9,661 nucleotides of DNA, from NCBI GenBank assembly GCA_021810735.1, contig JAJZIF010000101.1:1-9661 (forward strand), in the 5' to 3' direction. Shown here in pieces: positions 6,208 to 9,661 of this stretch. The notes under the pieces were generated by a model. It was given only the letters and a program-made list of their open reading frames with translations. It was not told the origin of the DNA and did no database searches. Origin of the DNA: Acidobacteriota bacterium (GTDB lineage Bacteria > Acidobacteriota > Terriglobia > Terriglobales > Acidobacteriaceae). Each line of letters opens with the position of its first letter. Within the stretch, counting starts at the first letter, position 1. The position numbers were made by a program, and so were the translations under genes.

Positions 6208-8160
6208 ATGAAAATCCTCCGCGAGCATCCTGGAAGTGCATGCTTCCTTCCGCTGATTCTGTTGGTTGCACAGTGTGCTATCGACTTCGCCCAGGCTCCG
6301 GCGGCTTCACAGCGTTCGCCGCAATACGCAGTAGTGCAGCAGCGACTGGCGCGCGGTTGGAACACGTGGGACACGCACAGCGCCATCACTCAGGTCCTGC
6401 TGCCTGAAGGCCTGGCGGTCCGAGTGGGAATCAAGCATCAGGGAACGGAGGGTTCGGACAGATTTCTTCCAACTGCATTGATCGGACGTCAGGGCAAGGA
6501 TGACGAGCGAGTTATTCCCGGCCCCCACGCCTATGACGGCAGCTATACCGATCTGAAGTTGCTATGGCATGGCCACGCCATCCGCATCCAGAGCGCGCAT
6601 GATGGAAATGACCTCGTATTGCTCGCGACCCCGCTTCCGTCGACGACAGACTCCCATCTTCCAGCGGAAATCGTCTTTTCCGCCGGGACGCTCTGGAATC
6701 GGCCCGGTACTGTCGTGAAGAAAACTGACCGGATGGAAGCGCAACTTCCAGATCGGACCATCTCCATATTTTTGTCCGGGATCGATACATCTGACGTGAA
6801 CTTGCCCATTTCTGGCGCTTACTTTTCCGCGGACCTGAACTCACCGGTCGGACTGAGCACAGGCAAGCCACGGACCGTGGCGGAGATTCAAAGTGCATTG
6901 AAGCGCGAGCGACTGGCCTATCGCCGATCGGTGTCAGCCTTTGGAAGTCGAGCACCGGTGGCAGATGCGATCCAGACCGTAATCGGATGGGATACGATCT
7001 ACGAGCCACAAGGCCGGCGGGTGATTTCACCTGTGAGCCGCATTTGGAGCGTCAGATGGGGCGGCTATGTTCTGTTCGACTGGGACACGTTTTTCGCCGC
7101 AACTCTAGCCGCGACTGGGGACCGAGATCTGGCGTACGCGAATGCGATCGAAATCTGCCGCGAGGCGACGCGCCAGGGCTTCGTTCCGAACTATGCGCGT
7201 AGTCAGGGCTGGAAGAGCGCGGACCGCTCGGAGCCACCCGTCGGAGCGATCACAGTGCTGGGACTCTACCGGAAGTTTCATGATCGCTGGCTACTCGAAG
7301 ACACCTTTGCGCCTTTGCTCACGTGGAACCGGTGGTGGGCGGAACATCGCGACCGCCAAGGTTACCTGGTGTGGGGTAGCGACGGCGAGAATCAGCCGGT
7401 GAATCTCGACGACAGGTCTGTCGGAACCCGTGCCGGCGCCATCCTCGAATCGGGCCTCGATAACAGCCCGATGTATGACGGCGCAAGCTACGACGGAACG
7501 ACACATCAACTGGCCTTCGCCGATGTCGGGCTGATGGGAATGTACATTGCCGACTGCGACGCCTTGGCGAAGATCGCCGAAATTCTGGGCAGGACTGCGG
7601 AGGCTGAGGAACTGCACAAGCGGGCTCGAAAATATCGCGCTTCTCTGGCGACCTTGTGGAGTGAAAAAGTGGGAATTTTTCTTAACAAGGATCTGCGCAC
7701 GGGGCAGTTCAGCTATCGGCTTTCACCGACCAATTTCTATCCCATGCTGGCGCGGGCAGCTACGCCGGAGCAGGCCCGGCGCATGGTCGACGAACATCTC
7801 CTGAATCCGAAGGAATTCTGGGGCGAGTGGGTGATCCCCTCAATCGCCAGAGATGATCCGGTGTTCAAAGATCAGAACTACTGGCGCGGCCGCATTTGGG
7901 GACCGATGAATTACCTGGTTTATCTGGGCCTGCAAAACTACCATGAACCGGACATCGACCGTGCCAGAGTCGAGTTAGCGCAGAAGTCACTGGATTTGTT
8001 CTTGAAAGATTGGCAGGCGAACGGTCACGTGCATGAAAACTACAACGCCATCACCGGCAGCGGCGATGACGTGACAAACAGTGACCGCTTCTACCACTGG
8101 GGAGCGCTGCTGGGACTGATCGATCTGCAGGAGCACGATTCCGCTGCGAATGCTGAATAA
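6208..8160 (+). CDS. Exported GH63 / MGH1-like (alpha/alpha)6 glycosidase
   Basis: A 650-residue protein with a signal peptide: Lys2 and Arg5, a hydrophobic stretch at 11-22 and a cleavage site near Ala30 (DFAQA). It should be exported. Residues ~40-240 form a beta-rich N-terminal domain. Residues ~250-645 match the (alpha/alpha)6 barrel of GH63 and mannosylglycerate-hydrolase-like enzymes. Key stretches are LFDWDTFFAA (289-298), SGLDNSPMYD (415-424), WRGRIWGPMNYL (559-570) and HENYN (609-613). By analogy with bacterial GH63 enzymes such as YgjK, Asp418 is the likely general acid and Glu610 the general base; these roles are inferred from motif position. Family knowledge: inverting hydrolysis of alpha-glucosides or alpha-mannosyl compounds. 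GGGAG lies 5 nt before the ATG. It is transcribed divergently from the GH38 unit, which suggests action on the same or a related alpha-linked glycan. GH37-like trehalase activity is possible but less likely. Confidence 0.85.
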   Translation: MKILREHPGSACFLPLILLVAQCAIDFAQAPAASQRSPQYAVVQQRLARGWNTWDTHSAITQVLLPEGLAVRVGIKHQGTEGSDRFLPTALIGRQGKDDERVIPGPHAYDGSYTDLKLLWHGHAIRIQSAHDGNDLVLLATPLPSTTDSHLPAEIVFSAGTLWNRPGTVVKKTDRMEAQLPDRTISIFLSGIDTSDVNLPISGAYFSADLNSPVGLSTGKPRTVAEIQSALKRERLAYRRSVSAFGSRAPVADAIQTVIGWDTIYEPQGRRVISPVSRIWSVRWGGYVLFDWDTFFAATLAATGDRDLAYANAIEICREATRQGFVPNYARSQGWKSADRSEPPVGAITVLGLYRKFHDRWLLEDTFAPLLTWNRWWAEHRDRQGYLVWGSDGENQPVNLDDRSVGTRAGAILESGLDNSPMYDGASYDGTTHQLAFADVGLMGMYIADCDALAKIAEILGRTAEAEELHKRARKYRASLATLWSEKVGIFLNKDLRTGQFSYRLSPTNFYPMLARAATPEQARRMVDEHLLNPKEFWGEWVIPSIARDDPVFKDQNYWRGRIWGPMNYLVYLGLQNYHEPDIDRARVELAQKSLDLFLKDWQANGHVHENYNAITGSGDDVTNSDRFYHWGALLGLIDLQEHDSAANAE

Positions 8161-8347
8161 CCCATCCTCGGGCAGCCATCGATATCATTGACGCCGGTCA
8201 TGCGCCATAGCGAGTAGTGGCTGCCGTGCTCTCGATGTCGCTTCCCACAGAGGTCGTGAGTCAATCGACCCAGTTGCCGCTGTGGGAGGCGGTATGAGAC
8301 AGTACTTCCATGGAAGCGCCCAGTGAGGGTGGCACCCGTAACTCACT
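8161..8347. repeat. Convergent spacer with four successive inverted repeats
   Basis: Between the converging GH63-like and lipoprotein genes lie, in order: GGCAGCCA/TGGCTGCC (8171-8178 with 8218-8225, perfect 8 bp); CTTCCCACAG/CTGTGGGAGG (8241-8250 with 8280-8289, ten pairs including one G-T), enclosing GGTCG/CGACC (8252-8256 with 8266-8270); a perfect 12-bp palindrome CTTCCATGGAAG (8305-8316); and AGTGAG/CTCACT (8322-8327 with 8342-8347), enclosing GGGT/ACCC. The last runs into the lipoprotein stop codon. None is followed by a T-run on either strand, so classical intrinsic terminators are not shown. It may serve as a two-way transcript end or as a processing or stability structure. Confidence 0.5.
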
Positions 8348-8990
8348 ATTTGTGCTTCAGAACCTTTCCACTGGCGGCATCCACGAAGGCGGCATAGCCG
8401 GACTTCTCATTTCCCCACAACAGATACCAGACGGGCCCCGAAAACTTGTATGTGTCCCCAAGTTGAAACAAGGCTAGACTCTTGTCTGGATTTTTCTTCA
8501 GCCAATCCGCGGCATCCGCTGCCGCTGCTTGGTATGCGGCATCCGAATCGGTGTTGAACAGAGAAAGGTCGACCGGCATCGCGTTGCGCGTTATACCTCC
8601 CCAAGGCAATGCCAGCCCTGCATCCACGCCCTTGAAAATGTCCGGCGGCACCGCTGCGATGGAGTACGAGTAAATTCGATACTCACGCAGGCTGGGCGAA
8701 GCAAACGCAACCTGCCACATTGCCGCTTTTCCGGCTTCGTTCTTAAATCCGGGGACTTCCTTCGCTGTGACCTGTAGCGTTATAACATCCGGAGCCCAGT
8801 TGTGGGCGGACGTATACATCGGCCAAAACGCCGTCTTGGCAGGCACGAGTTGCGGAGGTCCCGCGGGCTTGGCTGCCGACGCCGCCTGATTGGTGGCTGA
8901 GGGCTGGGTGGTGGATTGCGAGCAGCCCGCAAGAAGCAGCACTGCAACGGCCATTGCACTTACCGCAGAATGTTTGAGCAACGTGCTCAT
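8346..8990 (-). CDS. Lipoprotein of unknown function
   Basis: A 214-residue protein with a clear lipoprotein signal: Lys6 and His7, a hydrophobic stretch at 9-20 and the lipobox LAGC with Cys23 as the lipidated residue. After processing it should be anchored in a membrane facing the periplasm or outside. Residues 24-50 are rich in Ser, Ala, Pro and Gln, typical of a flexible tether. The folded part (~50-214) contains aromatic-rich strands and ends in WYLLWGNEKSGYAAFVDAASG (188-208). That ending resembles the closing strands of PepSY-like domains (value, then "DAASGKV"), but the match is short and I do not assign the family. GGAGG sits 6 nt before the ATG. It stands alone on the minus strand, with 431 bp between it and the GH89 gene and a candidate promoter in that gap. 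Its link to the glycan genes is only positional. Confidence 0.85.
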   Translation of the reverse strand: MSTLLKHSAVSAMAVAVLLLAGCSQSTTQPSATNQAASAAKPAGPPQLVPAKTAFWPMYTSAHNWAPDVITLQVTAKEVPGFKNEAGKAAMWQVAFASPSLREYRIYSYSIAAVPPDIFKGVDAGLALPWGGITRNAMPVDLSLFNTDSDAAYQAAAADAADWLKKNPDKSLALFQLGDTYKFSGPVWYLLWGNEKSGYAAFVDAASGKVLKHK

Positions 8991-9031
8991 CGAGATCCTC
9001 CAATTACTGCCTGTTCTAGTTGTTCCACGGG

Positions 9032-9049
9032 CGAAGAGGCCTATCTTCG
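9032..9049 (-). other. Hairpin in the lipoprotein leader
   Basis: CGAAGA (9032-9037) and TCTTCG (9044-9049) form a perfect 6-bp stem around a 6-nt loop. It lies about 30 nt upstream of the GGAGG ribosome binding site on the minus strand. Together with the element at 9113-9142 it makes the predicted leader well structured. There is no T-run after it, so it is not an intrinsic terminator. Confidence 0.35.
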
Positions 9050-9112
9050 TCGGCCGCAGGATAGCAGTAGCTGAGTACCGGGCACAGAGCTACCGAATGG
9101 TTGCATACCTAT

Positions 9113-9142
9113 GGATACGCAGGCGGCCCAGTATCCGCCTGC
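9113..9142 (-). promoter_or_regulatory. Two interleaved, mutually exclusive inverted repeats in the lipoprotein leader
   Basis: On the plus strand the order is GGATAC (9113-9118), GCAGGC (9119-9124), a 6-bp spacer, GTATCC (9131-9136), GCCTGC (9137-9142). The first pairs with the third and the second with the fourth, all perfectly. The second pairing extends to 8 bp (GCAGGCGG/CCGCCTGC), then sharing two bases with the other stem. The arms touch without linkers, so both stems can hardly form together; the element looks like a two-state switch. It would lie just after the predicted start of the lipoprotein transcript, on the minus strand. On the plus strand the 8-bp stem is followed by ATTTTG, a weak terminator-like form. 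Confidence 0.45.
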
Positions 9143-9157
9143 ATTTTGCCACCGATG

Positions 9158-9163
9158 ATTATA
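9158..9163 (-). promoter_or_regulatory. Candidate -10 box for the lipoprotein gene
   Basis: Read on the minus strand this is a perfect TATAAT. The predicted start is near 9151, giving a leader of about 160 nt. No good -35 box is seen at 15-18 bp upstream (CATGTG at 17 bp). The box therefore rests on the -10 match and on its position in the only gap upstream of the gene. Confidence 0.4.
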
Positions 9164-9421
9164 GCCCCCTAGAAGTCATACACATGCGAAACTTTTTCAA
9201 CATCCGCCAGCCCAGCGCGGAAGCCACGATTTTGCTGCCGGCGCGAGTTGCTTCAGGGCTTGAGACGCAGTCGTGGAGGCGGTCTTCGAGACCACAGGGG
9301 ATAGATCGCACCAGTTTTCAGCACGACTACTCCGCAACGGATAGACACATGGTTCCCATGAATTGCGAACGGCGCTATGGGAACGAACCCTGGATTCTCA
9401 TCGAGCTCTGCCGCAACTGGG
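9164..9421. other. Non-coding stretch downstream of the GH89 gene, with two small hairpins
   Basis: No gene is supported here. Two inverted repeats are visible: GGTCT/AGACC around a TCG loop (9281-9293), and GTTCCCAT/ATGGGAAC (9352-9359 with 9377-9384, 17-nt loop). The second lies about 40 bp after the GH89 stop and could help end or protect that transcript, but no T-run follows on the minus strand. The short run of five T at 9192-9196 (plus strand) is not preceded by a stem. Confidence 0.35.
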
Positions 9422-9661
9422 TCAGTGAATATAATTCACCTTGCTCCAATCGACTGGCTCGGATCTCAATTCTTTGTAGATCGCCAAGGCTTGCGAATAC
9501 GCATCTCCGCGGGGAGTTAGCTGGAATCGATCTGGCTGACGGTTCCATGCGTCCTCTACCGCAAACCAGTCGATTGATTTCGGTTCGGTTTTCGTCTTCG
9601 TTGCAGTATCGAGGCTGTCGAAAAAAAGCTTCCAGCGCTGATAGTAGAGGGTGCCGACCAA
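9422..9661 (-). CDS. C-terminal end of a GH89 alpha-N-acetylglucosaminidase (partial)
   Basis: Only the last 79 codons are inside the window; the first codon at the edge is simply Leu and should not be read as a start. The pattern GTLYYQRWKLFFDSL, then WxxxEDAWNRQ and LTPRGDAYSQALAIYKEL, matches in order and spacing the tail of the NAGLU/GH89 family, where human NAGLU has NYYTPRWRLFLEAL, then LEQAF and PSQPRGD, then a Lys/Ala-rich helix. GH89 enzymes remove terminal alpha-linked GlcNAc. The catalytic Glu residues and any signal peptide would lie outside the window. The gene shares the strand of the lipoprotein gene, but the 431-bp gap and a candidate promoter argue against one operon. The family call rests on remembered similarity over a short segment. 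Confidence 0.7.
   Translation of the reverse strand: MVGTLYYQRWKLFFDSLDTATKTKTEPKSIDWFAVEDAWNRQPDRFQLTPRGDAYSQALAIYKELRSEPVDWSKVNYIH

Noticed and set aside
5972..6407. Small overlapping plus- and minus-strand frames in the divergent region
   Set aside because: They overlap each other and the start of the GH63-like gene, have no ribosome binding sites, and their translations are Arg/Cys-rich without domains.
9113..9142. True H-type RNA pseudoknot
   Set aside because: The arm order fits, but there are no linker bases between the abutting arms to cross the grooves of two 6-bp stems, so simultaneous pairing is sterically unlikely.
9119..9149. Plus-strand intrinsic terminator (8-bp stem followed by ATTTTG)
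   Set aside because: No plus-strand gene ends nearby: the last plus-strand gene stops at 8160. The T-run is short and interrupted, so the leader-switch reading fits better.
1..9661. CRISPR array, tRNA, rRNA, insertion sequence, phage or toxin-antitoxin genes
   Set aside because: I saw no regularly spaced repeats, no tRNA-like cloverleaf, no transposase motifs or terminal inverted repeats, and no small paired genes; every sizeable real gene is accounted for.

Overview
The window reads as bacterial chromosome of moderately high GC. It carries a cluster of secreted glycoside hydrolases plus sugar-handling enzymes that could break down alpha-linked (mannose- and GlcNAc-type) glycans. The protein style (large exported GH38 and GH63-like enzymes, a small Ala/Pro-rich lipoprotein, a ROK kinase without cysteines in its zinc motif) suggests a soil Acidobacteriota genome. 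That assignment is inference from style only; there is no rRNA or marker gene here to prove it.

Layout. On the minus strand, reading right to left from about 5815 to 88, is a three-gene unit: an exported GH38 alpha-mannosidase (5697-2332), a galactose-mutarotase-fold protein (2267-1089) and a cytoplasmic ROK sugar kinase (1080-88). It is led by a very good sigma70-type promoter (TTGACA, 16 bp, TATGAT). A small terminator-like hairpin lies between the first and second genes, and only 8 bp separate the second and third. Divergent from it, across a 510-bp control region, is a plus-strand exported GH63/MGH1-like glycosidase (6208-8160) with a perfect TATAAT box upstream. A 185-bp convergent spacer filled with inverted repeats follows. 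Next is a minus-strand lipoprotein of unknown function (8990-8346), whose predicted ~160-nt leader holds two interleaved inverted repeats that cannot form together. At the right edge is the C-terminal end of a minus-strand gene matching the tail of GH89 alpha-N-acetylglucosaminidases (9661-9422).

How the parts may work together (inference): the GH38, GH63-like and perhaps GH89 enzymes act outside the cytoplasm on alpha-mannosyl, alpha-glucosyl and alpha-GlcNAc ends of complex glycans. The mutarotase-like protein may equilibrate anomers of the released sugar or act on a sugar derivative, and the ROK kinase phosphorylates the imported hexose. No transporter, TonB-dependent receptor or regulator is visible, so the locus probably extends beyond the window. 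I found no CRISPR array, tRNA, rRNA, insertion sequence or phage gene. The parts most worth a second look are the non-coding ones: the switch-like leader, the hairpin-dense convergent spacer and the intra-operon attenuator candidate.
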